A stretch of 35,874 bases of DNA from a bacterium. Its GTDB lineage: Bacteria > Patescibacteria > JAEDAM01 > Absconditabacterales > Absconditicoccaceae. The notes beneath the pieces were generated by a model, which did not search any database, was not told where the DNA came from, and saw only the letters and a list, made by a program, of their open reading frames with translations. Position 1 is the first letter of the stretch. Each line of letters begins with the position of its first letter. The DNA lies in contig JAFRZH010000015.1 of assembly GCA_017442645.1 (NCBI GenBank), positions 1 through 35,874 on the forward strand, given 5' to 3'. Both the position numbers and the translations under genes were made by a program. Below, piece after piece: positions 12,001-20,667 of this stretch.

Positions 12001-13000
12001 AGCTACCAGTTTTTTGATCTCCTTCCCATCTTATATAAAATTCTGCACTATCTCCATTTCATTCTAAGTTTACCTCATGAGTATATCAACTTTCTATTTC
12101 ATTTTTAAGTTTTAAATAATCCATTTTATACAGAGTAAAATTATAATGAATTTTATAAATTTTCGTTGTATCTAATCAAAGCTGATTAATAGTTTTCTTT
12201 TCTCAAGCTTCAGTAATATGTAATTCTCACTCTCAAAATGTTTCAAAAAGTTTAGTATCAGTTTGAGCTTCAATTTCTTTATTTCTTATTTGCATGTTTC
12301 ATTTATTTTTTTCAATAGCTGATTTCATAGCATTAAATTTTTGAATATCAAAATTTTCATGTCACATAACAATATCATCTTTATAATCAAAAAATTTTTG
12401 CAAGTCTCAAGTTTGTAAAAACTTTTCACTAATATCCTCTGTCCTAAAATTATCAACAGTTTTTTCTATAAGCTTGATTCATGAAGCATTTGATTGAGCT
12501 TGTCTTTCTATCTCCTTCAATTTATTTGAAAAATCATTTATATCAAATTTTTCTCTATTTTCTTCTATTGCCTGATACCAACGATCAAGTAAGGTATTTT
12601 TATTACCACTATAATATTCTTTATACCCACTTCATTCCACACTTACCTTCTCTTTATCTATCATTTTTTTTCAAATTTCCTGCAAAGATTTAAAGCTGTT
12701 TAAATTCTTTAAAACATCTTTATCAGCTTCATTAATATTTTTAGCAACTAACTCAATATTTGCTTTATCATCAAACCACTTATAATCAATAAGTCTCTGT
12801 TGAGTACTTTCCAATTTAGCTTTCAAATCCAAAAACGGTTTCGTAGCATCTTTCCAAAAAAGATTTTCTTTAGATTTTACCTCTTTAATATACTGATTAA
12901 TCACATTAATCCCTTTTTCATAATATTCTTTTGCAGACTTTTCATTATTTAAAGCCTCTTGAATTTGTTCATAACTATGTTCTTGATATGTTTCAGGCAT
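9020..13000 (-). CDS. very large helical/coiled-coil protein of unknown function
   Basis: The frame is 1326 residues long and continuous only if TGA is Gly. Most of it is charged and helix-rich (Lys, Glu, Gln, Asn), with coiled-coil-like stretches near residues 1-110 and 690-900. A small beta-like insert (about 290-370) includes GSFVLLGPDGNPIIDKKTG. A Gly/Ala-rich hydrophobic segment lies at about 940-985 (FCIDVAIDIAVGVATAGVG), of a kind seen in translocation or pore regions of polymorphic toxins, though this is only a compositional resemblance. The C-terminus is Gln/Ser/Thr-rich. No signal peptide is visible. It starts 21 nt after the Pro/Gln-rich gene and overlaps the peptidase gene by 14 nt, so the three form one operon. 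Structural partner, substrate or effector of the peptidase are all possible. Confidence 0.75.
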
Positions 13001-13021
13001 TTTTTTCTCTAAAAAATAAAA

Positions 13022-13855
13022 TTAAATATTTGCTAACTGACTATCGATATCAAATTCATTAAGTTCTTTCAATTCTTGTACATCATTATCTAATCCTCTT
13101 AATTGTCTTTTATTGGTTGCTACATAATTTACTGCCTCATCTAAAATTCATTTCAATTCTTCCGCATCTTTCATAATTTCTTCCATTTCAATCTGAATTT
13201 TTTCTCTTTCTTTTTCTATTTCTGCTCGTTTCTCGTTACGTTCTTCTTCTGGGAGGAGAAACATATCGATAAGATTATTGAGCCCCTGTTCATCAAGGTC
13301 TTTAACAGATAATCCATCGGTATATTTATCGATAATTTCTTGGGTAATTTTTTTCTTTTCTTCTAACGTAAGTTCTTTTTCAGAAAGATTTTCATCTTCT
13401 TGTTGTGGAGTAGAAGGTAAAGAAATCTGACTGTTAGGTATTTGATTATTGGGAATTTGAATAGGAATTGGAGTTATCTTTTTTTGAGGTATCTGCTGGG
13501 AGGCTAGTTGATAATTTTGCAGGGATTGTATGGCAGTAGGAGCATTTCATTGAGGTTGAAGTTGTGTGGAAATATTTTGAGGAGTTGATTGGGGAATTTG
13601 TTGGGGCGTGATTTGCGTAATTGGTTCAAAAGAAGTTTGAATCTGAGAAATTTGTGATTGTTGAAGAGGTTGAAAATTTTGTGGGATTATCATTGGAATT
13701 GGAGCAATAATTCCATTCGAATCATTTTGTACAACCTCCTGAGATGGTTGTATTTGCCTTGTATTTTGAGGTACAGAAAAACTTTGTTCCAAAACAGTCT
13801 TTTGATTTGGTGGTGGAGTAAAGTTTTGCATTGGCATGAGAGAATTTCCGTCCAT
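13022..13855 (-). CDS. Pro/Gln/Ile-rich protein with coiled-coil C-terminus
   Basis: About 277 residues. The first 130 form a low-complexity Pro/Gln/Ile region, with repeated PQ, IPQ and SQISQ units. The C-terminal half is charged and helical (EERNEKRAEIEKEREKIQIE), suggesting a coiled coil. I chose ATG 13855 because a TATAAT at 13890-13895 would lie inside the coding region if ATG 13903 were used. The longer form would add a hydrophobic N-terminus (IAIIKIETFIFICLL) that could act as a membrane anchor, so the start matters. It is first in the operon with the giant helical protein and the calpain-like peptidase. No family recognised; a scaffold or adaptor role is a guess. Confidence 0.65.
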
Positions 13856-13889
13856 CAACAAGCAAATAAAAATAAAAGTCTCTATTTTA

Positions 13890-13895
13890 ATTATA
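13890..13895 (-). promoter_or_regulatory. -10 box of the peptidase operon
   Basis: A perfect TATAAT on the minus strand, about 35 nt before the chosen ATG. The -35 region is weak. It lies just downstream of a dispersed-motif copy (13918-13927) and of the terminator that closes the ATPase gene, consistent with a transcript start here. Confidence 0.45.
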
Positions 13896-13968
13896 GCGAT
13901 CATGACACAAAAAGACTAAAAGTCTGATCATTAATGATATTTTATATTTGACATTTTAAATAAATATT

Positions 13969-13997
13969 AAAAAAAGATGGACATTGCTAATCCATCT
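13969..13997 (-). terminator. rho-independent terminator after the KH-ATPase gene
   Basis: On the minus strand AGATGGA and TCCATCT form a 7-bp stem with a 9-nt loop, followed by seven T. It lies about 30 nt past the TAG of the ATPase gene. Confidence 0.8.
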
Positions 13998-14028
13998 AAA
14001 ATTCTTTTCATAAAAAATACTTACATTT

Positions 14029-15456
14029 CTATCATTTTTCGTCGATAATCACAAACCCTTTTCTTGCGATTTGTCTCGCTTCCGTTTTATCAGAAATCGT
14101 CAAAATAGCATTTCTATCGAGGGAATATTTTTTGATTTGGTCACCTACGAGGAGGGAAACTCTGGTATTCGCAAATTCTTCAGGGAAAGAAATAAAAATC
14201 TGACTTCCTTTTTTGGTTTCACTCATTTGAGTTTTTACATCGAGGAGAGGGAGATCAGCAAACGTTTTCACTTTAATAGAAACTCCAAGATTTCTTTCTA
14301 ATTCACTGATGGCGCTTCCATCTTTTCCGATAATTTTCCCTTTGATAAATTCTGGAATATACAGATCAATTCCTTTCCCATTCATTTTTACAATGAAATC
14401 ACTATTGAGTATAGAAGACAATTTTCTCTCGATTCCTTCTTTAGCATAAGAGTTGATTCAGACTTTTCCTTCTTTTTCCATTTTTTCTACAAGTCAGGAA
14501 ATCGGCATCACAACGACTTGTTCTCCAAAGGTATAAATCTCATACAATTTCTTTTTCTGGAAGAAAGAACTGACTTCAATAACCGGTCTTGAAAGTTCTT
14601 CACTGAGCATTCCTTCAGGGACTTTCGTAGTAAGAGAAAGTTGAAGAATCTCTCCGATTTGTCCTTTATCGACAAAAATAACCGTATCGATCACTTGAGG
14701 GATAATTCCCATTTCAATCGATCCGATAAATCTCTGGATACTATCTACCGGTTGCGTCGCATGGATTACTCCGATCATTCCGATTCCCGTGAGTCTCAAA
14801 TCTTTATAGAGTTCAAAGTCAGGCTTATTTCTTACTTCATCATAAATCGTATAATCAGGCCTCGAAAGAAGCAAAATATCTCTCACTTCATCATGCGTTC
14901 CATGCGTAAAACTATATTGCACGACATCTTCATCTACCATGAGATCACGAGGAGATTCTACTGTTTTGATAATATGATGATCTTGATGAAGCACTTCCAC
15001 TAATGCTTGTACAAAAGTCGATTTCCCACTTCCTGGAGCACCAGAAACCAAAATTCCTTTCGCTTGATTTCTCAACAAATCAAAAGTCTCCTTATCAAGA
15101 TGATAATCATCGATTGTTGTTTTCTTTACCGGTCTTACTGCAGTAATTTCAAGTCCATCAGATAAAGGAGGATAAACAATCACGATTCTGTAATTTCCAA
15201 GCTGAATTACTTTAGAAAGTTGTCTATCGATTTCGATAAAATTTTGGTCACGATTCGTTGCTTCGGCGATAAGTTCATTGATGAGCGCTTTTAATTCATC
15301 TTTGGACATAATTTTTTCATCCATTACAGCTTTCCAATTTCCAGGAACTCCTTTTTTCCTCAAAATGGGTCTATCTGCTTTCAGATGAAGTGACATTGTT
15401 GTATCGTCGAAATACGCATCGAGAGCATACGTTTCTTCGTTTTTTGTTTCAGTCAT
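14029..15456 (-). CDS. PilT/VirB11-like ATPase with C-terminal KH domain, no PIN domain
   Basis: 475 residues. Walker A is GILVSGAPGSGKSTF (about residues 134-148), followed by an Asp/Glu-rich region with YTIYDEVRNKPDF and GMIGVIHATQPVDSIQRF, typical of the PilT-like AAA+ fold. A KH domain near 360-400 has IPEFIKGKIIGKDGSAISEL with the GxxG loop. This matches the PIN-ATPase-KH family (COG1855-like), but the N-terminal PIN nuclease domain of archaeal members is missing; the N-terminus here is only about 130 residues and shows no PIN acidic residues. An RNA-linked role is inferred from KH. The last codon before TAG is a TGA (Gly), a possible relic of an older stop. Its own promoter has TATAAT at 15492-15497. 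Confidence 0.8.
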
Positions 15457-15491
15457 GAGTGGTAAAAGTATTAAAAAATAAATTCTCCTCT

Positions 15492-15497
15492 ATTATA
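15492..15497 (-). promoter_or_regulatory. -10 box of the KH-ATPase gene
   Basis: Minus-strand TATAAT about 35 nt before ATG 15456. A GAGGAG sequence (15486-15491) lies too far from the ATG (about 30 nt) to be a normal ribosome binding site for it. Confidence 0.45.
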
Positions 15498-15547
15498 ATC
15501 GAAGATATGATGAAAAGCAAATTTTGGAGAAAAAGAAAAAAAAAGAA

Positions 15548-15616
15548 AAAAGTCTGACTCTTTTCCAAGAACAACTTCCAACAACGGAATAAACCTCCGA
15601 TCAGAATCAGATTTTT
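15548..15616. repeat. inverted pair of the dispersed AAAARTCTGA motif
   Basis: A plus-orientation copy (15548-15557) and a minus-orientation copy (15607-15616) face each other about 50 nt apart, between the Nudix gene (ending 15654) and the ATPase promoter. Paired opposed copies in an intergenic gap resemble the arrangement of uptake sequences in Neisseria terminators, although the spacing here is long for a compact hairpin. Confidence 0.6.
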
Positions 15617-15653
15617 AATTTTTTTGTAAAAGACATAGAAAGGAAATACTCTT

Positions 15654-16127
15654 TTATTCTAACATTGTTAAAAAATCTTTGAATTCATTATTATGTTTCA
15701 TCCATGGTATTCGTATGTGTAATTCAAAAATATTAACCAATTGAAGATATTGAATAGTATCTTCAAGTTCTTTTTCATTTGGATGTAAATCATTAATAGA
15801 GAGATTTTCTAACTCAATAAAATATCTCAATTGTAAATATCTTTCCTTCTTTTCCTCAATAAGATAAAATCAAAAACATACTGGTACTTTATGAGAAAAG
15901 GTATCTAAGTTGATAGATGTCTCTTCTAAAATTTCTCTATACAAAGTTTGAAGATATCCTTCTCAAGTTTTGGGTTTTCATCATGGCATTTGCCATTTAT
16001 TGTTATCTTTGGATACAATAATAATGTTATTTAGTGATTTTATATAGATCCAAGCATATACTTGTTTTACGGGAAGATTTTTATATTGATTCCATAAAAC
16101 ATAAGATAATCGTTGACGTTTTATCAT
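15654..16127 (-). CDS. Nudix hydrolase
   Basis: The 157-residue product has a Nudix box in GGKPKTGEGYLQTLYREILEE followed by TSI: G-x5-E-x7-R-E-U-x-E-E-x-G-U, with Ser in place of the last Gly. Both glycines at the start (PGGK) and the one before the first Glu are TGA codons, which is direct evidence for UGA = Gly. Nudix enzymes cleave nucleoside-diphosphate derivatives and need the REuxEE glutamates for Mg2+; these are present. The substrate cannot be told. It was probably overlooked by standard-code ORF calling because of clustered TGA codons. Divergent to the ASCH gene. Confidence 0.8.
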
Positions 16128-16299
16128 TATTTTGGAATAACATATAAAGTATCACAAAAACACATCAATCTAAAATAATATTTTATTTACAAATAAGTAT
16201 TATCTTATCAAATTCAAGAATAAACACATACACAAACATACAGGAATATTTTTTAATATGGATTATCTCAAAGAATCAGATTTTTTATTTTTTTAAAAA

Positions 16300-16413
16300 A
16301 TGAATAATACCAGTACAAAAATAGCTTTTCTTGAAATCAAAGAAGAAAAAGATAAATATCAAAAAGGAGATACAGAAGTATTACTTTATTATTCTTTATC
16401 ATCATTACCATAA
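16300..16413 (+). CDS. short ORF upstream of the ASCH gene
   Basis: 37 codons from ATG 16300 to TAA 16411, giving MNNTSTKIAFLEIKEEKDKY followed by a hydrophobic end (LLYYSLSSLP). It ends 5 nt before the ASCH start in a different frame. A dispersed-motif copy (16276-16285) lies just upstream. It could be a small protein, a leader peptide or chance; composition is protein-like but the evidence is weak. Confidence 0.3.
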   Translation: MNNTSTKIAFLEIKEEKDKYQKGDTEVLLYYSLSSLP

Positions 16414-16418
16414 ATAAA

Positions 16419-16742
16419 ATGCAATATGATTTTAATGTACAAGAACCTTATCGTACTTTTCTTATTCAAGGGACAAAAACGATTGAATGAAGACTTAATA
16501 AAGGGAAATTTGCAAAAATGAAAGTAGGAGATACCTTAAAATTTGAAACATGAGAAATCTTTGAGATAAAAAAAATCACTTCTCATCATGATTTTTGAGA
16601 AATGATTGAAACATTCTGAAAAGAATCGATTATTCCTGATGCTAAAACTAATGAAGAAGCGCATCAAGTCTATTATCGTTTTTATACGCCAGAAGATGAA
16701 GAGAAATATGGAGTATTAGCAGTACATATCAGTCTCCTCTAG
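16419..16742 (+). CDS. ASCH domain protein
   Basis: 107 residues: MQYDFNVQEPYRTFLIQGTK followed by TIEGRLNKGKFAKMKVGDTLKF. The pattern of an N-terminal contact strand, GTKTIEGRLN and then VGD with a beta-hydrophobic residue is characteristic of ASCH domains, a PUA-like RNA-binding or nucleotide-modifying fold. TGA codons encode four glycines, including the Gly of EGRLN. The likely role is binding RNA or acting on a modified nucleoside, as shown for some small ASCH proteins; this member is unproven. It converges with the DUF262-HNH gene, the two stops only 6 nt apart. Confidence 0.7.
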
Positions 16743-16748
16743 AAATTT

Positions 16749-17855
16749 CTAATACTTATCGCTTTTCTCTAAATTACATTTCCTACAGAGCATTTGACAA
16801 TTTTCAAGCTCTGTTTTTCCACCTTTACTCCAAGGAACCTTATGATCGGCGTGCATTTCTTCTCTTTCAAAATGTTCTCCACAGATACTGCAGATTCAAC
16901 CACATTTTTCATAAGCTTCGGCTTTCTGTTTATCGGTAAATTCTCTTAAACTCAAATATTTTGGATTTCATGAAAGGAGATATTCATAAATCCCTTTTTT
17001 ATTGGTAACTTCATCATCGAGCATTAAGGTTTCGATTTCTTGTTCGAGATTTTGAGCATTGTAGGTGTTTTCTCCATATTGATTATACAACGTTCACCAA
17101 TCAAGTCCTTTCATTTCTTTCCTCTTTTTAGGGAAAATCATTTGAATTCGGTTGATAATTTTCATGTAGTATTGCCAAAGTTCATCAGCATTATTGTCAT
17201 GTTGATGTTGTCCCATATATTCTTCGATAGAGATTCCTTCTTTTTCTGAAATTCGTTTCAAAGTCTTTTCCAATAATTCTTGTCTTTCCGCACTTCAAGT
17301 AATGTATCCATCTCCACTTTTACTTGCCACACATCCAATTTTACTAAAATGTCTTTTAGCATCTGCAAGCCAAGGTCCAGGATAAACAGCATTTTTCAAT
17401 TCTTGAGCGGTTAATTTTTCTCCTGCGATGTTTACGGTTTTAAATCGTTCCAATTTCTCGCTTTCATTTCCCTCACAGAAATAAACCATCAATTCATAGT
17501 TCAAAATCTGTTCCTTTTGATCTTGAGTCAGATTTCCAAATCCTTTTGGATTTCCGTCAATCATAATGGAAAAATTTCCGTTGATATACTGACAAATAGA
17601 AATCGTTCTCTGCTGTCCGTCCAGAACTTCAAAAGTTCCATCTTCACGAACAACCCAATACATCACATTCAACGGGAAACCTTTCCTCAATGTTTCAATT
17701 ACCGCATTTCTCTGCTGTTCTTTATAGACAAATTCTCTCTGATACGGAGGGCGGATATCGAGTTTTCCATGGTATCCAACGACACCATTTTCGGCGTCAT
17801 CTTGGTATTGATCGACCAGATCTTGCACTTTGATGTGATGAAGTTCTATTTTCAT
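16749..17855 (-). CDS. DUF262 / HNH endonuclease domain protein
   Basis: 368 residues. The N-terminal DUF262 (ParB-like, GmrS-type) domain shows [21 protein letters not shown] and [16 protein letters not shown], the DGQQR motif that defines the family, plus [20 protein letters not shown]. The C-terminal HNH domain (about residues 310-365) has [39 protein letters not shown]: the four zinc-binding cysteines and the catalytic DH are intact. DUF262 plus HNH proteins include type IV restriction enzymes (GmrSD-like) and other phage-defence nucleases. The domain is complete and looks active. Two genes away is an EcoRI-type methyltransferase, separated by repeats, suggesting a defence island. Confidence 0.85.
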
Positions 17856-17927
17856 AAGATTTTAAAAAAGAAATAAAAGTCTGATTGATACAATGTTCGT
17901 CATGTTGATCAGAGAGAAACATCTTAA

Positions 17928-17959
17928 GATTCTTCACTTCGTTCAGAATGACGAACGAG
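17928..17959. repeat. dispersed repeat, copy 1 (GATTCTTC...CAGAATGAC)
   Basis: GATTCTTCACTTCGTTCAGAA then TGACGAAC. A related copy lies at 19386-19413 (GATTCTTCGCTAACGCTCAG then AATGAC). The ends are imperfectly complementary (ATTCT/AGAAT). Two related copies flank the methyltransferase gene. Short repeats of this look are common in many environmental bacterial genomes. Confidence 0.6.
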
Positions 17960-17964
17960 TTTTC

Positions 17965-18057
17965 CCTCCTTTCTAAAGGAGGTGGCTCGTAAGAGCCGGA
18001 GGATTTTTTCGTTTTAAATCCCCAGTCACTTCGTGACAGCCCCTTTTCAAAGGGGCA
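17965..18057. repeat. multi-hairpin palindromic repeat element
   Basis: Four hairpins follow each other: CCTCCTTT/AAAGGAGG (17965-17982), GGCTC/GAGCC (17984-17997), GTCAC/GTGAC (about 18025-18037) and CCCCTTT/AAAGGGG (about 18040-18056). The region is clearly GC-richer than its surroundings. This looks like a REP/MITE-type element in the 340-nt gap between the DUF262-HNH gene and the methyltransferase stop. No ORF is visible in it. Confidence 0.7.
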
Positions 18058-18141
18058 AATATTTTAGGGAGGTTCTTTTCCAATGTTTTTTCGTATTTTC
18101 AAAGGGGCAAAAGATTTGATGTTTTTTCATATTTTTTGTTT

Positions 18142-18198
18142 GTAGGGACATCATTTTTGATGTCCTTGATACGAGGACACGAAGAATCGTGTCCCTAC
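18142..18198. repeat. short element with terminal inverted repeats GTAGGGACA/TGTCCCTAC
   Basis: Nine-base inverted ends (18142-18150 and 18190-18198) enclose two inner hairpins, GGACATCA/TGATGTCC and GGACACGA/TCGTGTCC. It ends two bases before the methyltransferase stop codon, so it may also act as the transcript end of that gene. It resembles a miniature palindromic element; no target duplication is evident. Confidence 0.7.
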
Positions 18199-18199
18199 C

Positions 18200-19327
18200 T
18201 TATTTTTTACGACGAATAAGAATACGAGAAAATGGTATTCTGGGAATTCTATTATTATCATAATAACATAACATCTTCATTCAGCTGGTATAATGTCATT
18301 TCCCTCAATATTTTCTATAATCATCCAGAAAAGATTTGGACATATTCTTAATTCAAACTTGAATATTTTCATCTTCTCTTTCATATCACAATAATTCGAA
18401 TTGATTTGGATTATATTTATCGATAAATGTTTTAGGAACTCACATAATTCAATAATAATCAAAAGGTATTTCTGAAACAGTATTTACATCTATAGCATCA
18501 AATGTTTCATATTTAGGATATTCATCTTTAGTATATTTTTTATACATTATTAAATCTTCATGTCTTTTGTTTATATCAAGATTCGTATACCAACAAATCG
18601 CAGGAACTTTTACATATCAATCATCTGGATTATATCCTTTTCAAATAACATATTTACGATTTGCTTCTAATAAGTTTGGATAAGTAGTTTTGTAAACCAT
18701 AGACATATTAAATCCATATCAAGTCCAAAGTTTATTTTCTTTAATAAGTGGAAATATCTCTTTATACGTGATAGCATTCATATTTCCTAAGATAAGAAAT
18801 TTTTTCTGATATCTCATTAAGACATTTACATATTCACGAAAAAGTGAAAAAGGAGGATTGGTAACCACAATATCAGCTTCTTGTAAGAGTTCAAGACTCT
18901 CTGTACTTCTAAAATCTCCATCGCCTTTCAATGCTACCAACTTATTTTTACTCGAATTCAAATGTTCAAGGAAATATCTTACATCAAGTAAATCTTCACA
19001 TCCATCTTGATTGATATCAAACATCTCATTGAGTTCAATTTTATACGCTTGAGGTCTCACATCAAAAAGTCCTCATAACTGCGTATAAGCAATCGAAGAA
19101 GTAGAATATCAAGTAACAATCAATTTTTTTAGTCAAAGATGATTAAAATTCATCGCAAAATATTTGAAAAAATTGCTTTCATAAGGATCATCACAGTTAC
19201 AAAAAACCGTTTTCCCTTTAAAATGTTCTTTATAATGTTGAAGTTCTTTCTCAATATCGATAAGCTGGGTATAAAACTCATCATTTTTACCTGTTTTTGC
19301 ATTATGCAAATTTTCATTTCAAGACAT
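18200..19327 (-). CDS. EcoRI-type adenine-specific DNA methyltransferase
   Basis: 375 residues. The N-terminus has NAKTGKNDEFYTQLIDIEKE and FKGKTVFCNCDDPYESNF, followed by the catalytic DIVVTNPPFSLFREYV (N6-adenine NPPF motif) and KFLILGNMNAITYKEIFPLI, all characteristic of the M.EcoRI family (PF13651), which is normally 320-370 residues. The product is expected to methylate adenine, in GAATTC if specificity is kept. No EcoRI-like endonuclease gene is seen beside it, and GAATTC is frequent in the window. The C-terminus ends IPFSRILIRRKK at TAA 18200, directly against a palindromic element. The reading frame needs many TGA-Gly codons. It may be an orphan methyltransferase or part of the nearby DUF262-HNH defence locus. 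Confidence 0.85.
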
Positions 19328-19335
19328 CACAAAAA

Positions 19336-19454
19336 TAGTTTAGCGACTAAAAAGTATCATCAGTCGAAAACTATTAAATATGATGGATTCTTCGCTAACG
19401 CTCAGAATGACAGATAAATAAAAAAGACGACTGATATTACCGTGTCGCCAAACT
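19336..19454. repeat. imperfect inverted repeat flanking the methyltransferase 5' end
   Basis: The left arm (19336-19365, TAGTTTAGCGAC...ATCAGTCG) matches the reverse complement of the right arm (19428-19454, CGACTGAT...GTCGCCAAACTA). The arms are about 28-30 bp with several mismatches. Between them lies the second copy of the GATTCTTC repeat (19386-19413). The methyltransferase start codon is 9 nt outside the left arm, so its promoter must lie in or across this element. Confidence 0.6.
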
Positions 19455-19576
19455 AAATTCTTTAGACTAAGAGATTTCTCAGTTAGAATGAAAGAATACG
19501 ATAAACCAATCGTCTTTCATTTCTAACTAAGAAAAATCATTTGAGAATTTTCCCATAGTCGAATTTAATTTGGCAC
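19442..19576. repeat. MITE-like nested inverted repeat
   Basis: Outer arms GTGTCGCCAAACTAAATTC (19442-19460) and GAATTTAATTTGGCAC (19561-19576) are imperfectly complementary. Inside, AGTTAGAATGAAAGA...CGAT (19481-19502) pairs with ATCGTCTTTCATTTCTAACT (19509-19528) in a hairpin of about 20 bp with a 6-nt loop. There is no coding capacity. The whole 19336-19576 region looks like two overlapping miniature elements; a long structured RNA is an alternative. Confidence 0.6.
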
Positions 19577-19654
19577 TTTTTTTATACCAATCGACCACCC
19601 AAAATCAAGAACATTTTGAAGAAGATTCTATCCGTTCATCGGCATTCAGATTTT

Positions 19655-19683
19655 TTGTTTTTTCTTTCCCTTTTGAGTATAAT
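19655..19683 (+). promoter_or_regulatory. sigma70-type promoter
   Basis: TTGTTT (19655-19660), a 17-nt spacer and a perfect TATAAT (19678-19683) precede ATG 19718. The -35 overlaps the A/T tract of a dispersed-motif copy (19646-19655). Confidence 0.6.
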
Positions 19684-19717
19684 AAAGTAATTATTTTTAC
19701 TTCATGCACAAAATTCC

Positions 19718-20206
19718 ATGGAAACACTACCAATGACAGGAGATCTCGTAGGAACTACCGGAAGTTTTTTCTTTGAAATTTTTGGAATCGAGGAGTGAGT
19801 CATTGATCGAAATTTTATTGTTGAATTGGTCATTCTCTTGATGATCTGTTTGTATGGACTTTCATGAGTAGTAAAATTTAGCGCTTTTGTTCCAAGAGCT
19901 GCTGGAGCTTGATCAGGAGATTTTATTTTCTTTGACTGTATCGAATATGTAGTCCGATTTATCGCTTCGTTGGGACTTTTTACGTATGCTATTTTTATTT
20001 CACAAAATATTTATACGACCATTCTTTTGATCGTGGAAATCTTGCTCATCATGGGAAGATTTATCTATCTCATTTGTATGAAAAGAAAAAACTATCTTAT
20101 TCAGAGAGCAAGACGAAGGGAAGTTTTGAAAGAGAGAGAAAAAGCTCGCATGAATAATCCTCTCATTCAGAGACAAATGACACAACAGAAAAAACTTCCT
20201 CAATAA
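19718..20206 (+). CDS. small integral membrane protein
   Basis: 162 residues. Hydrophobic segments lie at about 33-55 (FIVELVILLMICLYGL), about 80-100 (FIASLGLFTYAIFIS) and about 103-122 (IYTTILLIVEILLIMG), followed by a strongly basic tail (RRREVLKEREKAR). Topology is probably three transmembrane helices with a cytoplasmic C-terminus. Four glycines are TGA-encoded (GIEEGVID, LSGVVKF, GAGSGD). No family recognised. It is followed 35 nt later by another membrane protein with a similar charged tail, so the two are likely co-transcribed. Confidence 0.7.
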
Positions 20207-20241
20207 AAAAATCTTACCATTTTATTTTTTACAGGTACTTT

Positions 20242-20637
20242 ATGGACGATTCAAATATTTTTCTTACACTTTTAACAGGACTTTATGGAATTAGTGGAGT
20301 CATTTCGATGATTGCCTATTTCCCCACGATTAAAGACTTACTCAAAGGGATTCCAAGTGCGAATTTTTATACCTATAGTCTACGATTTCTCTATTATCTT
20401 ATAGCAGTTCTTTATGGAATTTTTGTCGTAAAAGATCGGGTTTTTACAGGATTAGCTTCTCTTGATAGTGTGATTCTCCTCGTGATTATTACGTTAATTC
20501 TCCGCCTCAAACATTTCCAGAAAAAGAGACTTCATGAGCAACTTGCTGAAAATGAACAACAAATCTTAGAGAAAGTCAAGGAACATGAAGAAAAAGAAAA
20601 AAATTCTGACCCAAAAAGAAGATTCCCAAAGAAATAG
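20242..20637 (+). CDS. PQ-loop/SemiSWEET-like small membrane protein
   Basis: 131 residues with three predicted membrane helices (about 8-27, 45-66, 72-90). The first helix and loop, GISGVISMIAYFPTIKDLLK, resemble the PQ-loop/SemiSWEET pattern, with a Pro at the helix break but Thr instead of Gln. YGI follows in helix 2. A long charged helical tail follows (HEQLAENEQQILEKVKEHEE). SemiSWEETs are about 90 residues and transport sugars as dimers; the tail here is extra. The PQ-loop call is tentative. Confidence 0.55.
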   Translation: MDDSNIFLTLLTGLYGISGVISMIAYFPTIKDLLKGIPSANFYTYSLRFLYYLIAVLYGIFVVKDRVFTGLASLDSVILLVIITLILRLKHFQKKRLHEQLAENEQQILEKVKEHEEKEKNSDPKRRFPKK

Positions 20638-20667
20638 AGAGAGAAACTTGTAATATCTTATAAATAA

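Noticed and set aside
14029..15456. Type IV pilus retraction motor PilT
   Set aside because: The KH domain and sequence pattern fit the PIN-ATPase-KH family, not the PilT motor; no other pilus genes are present.
17928..18198. CRISPR array
   Set aside because: The repeats are palindromic and unequal, with no regular repeat-spacer pattern and no cas gene nearby.
18277..18462. 61-codon minus-strand ORF considered as the methyltransferase C-terminus
   Set aside because: It is in a different frame from the methyltransferase; the correct frame continues with TGA-Gly codons to TAA at 18200.
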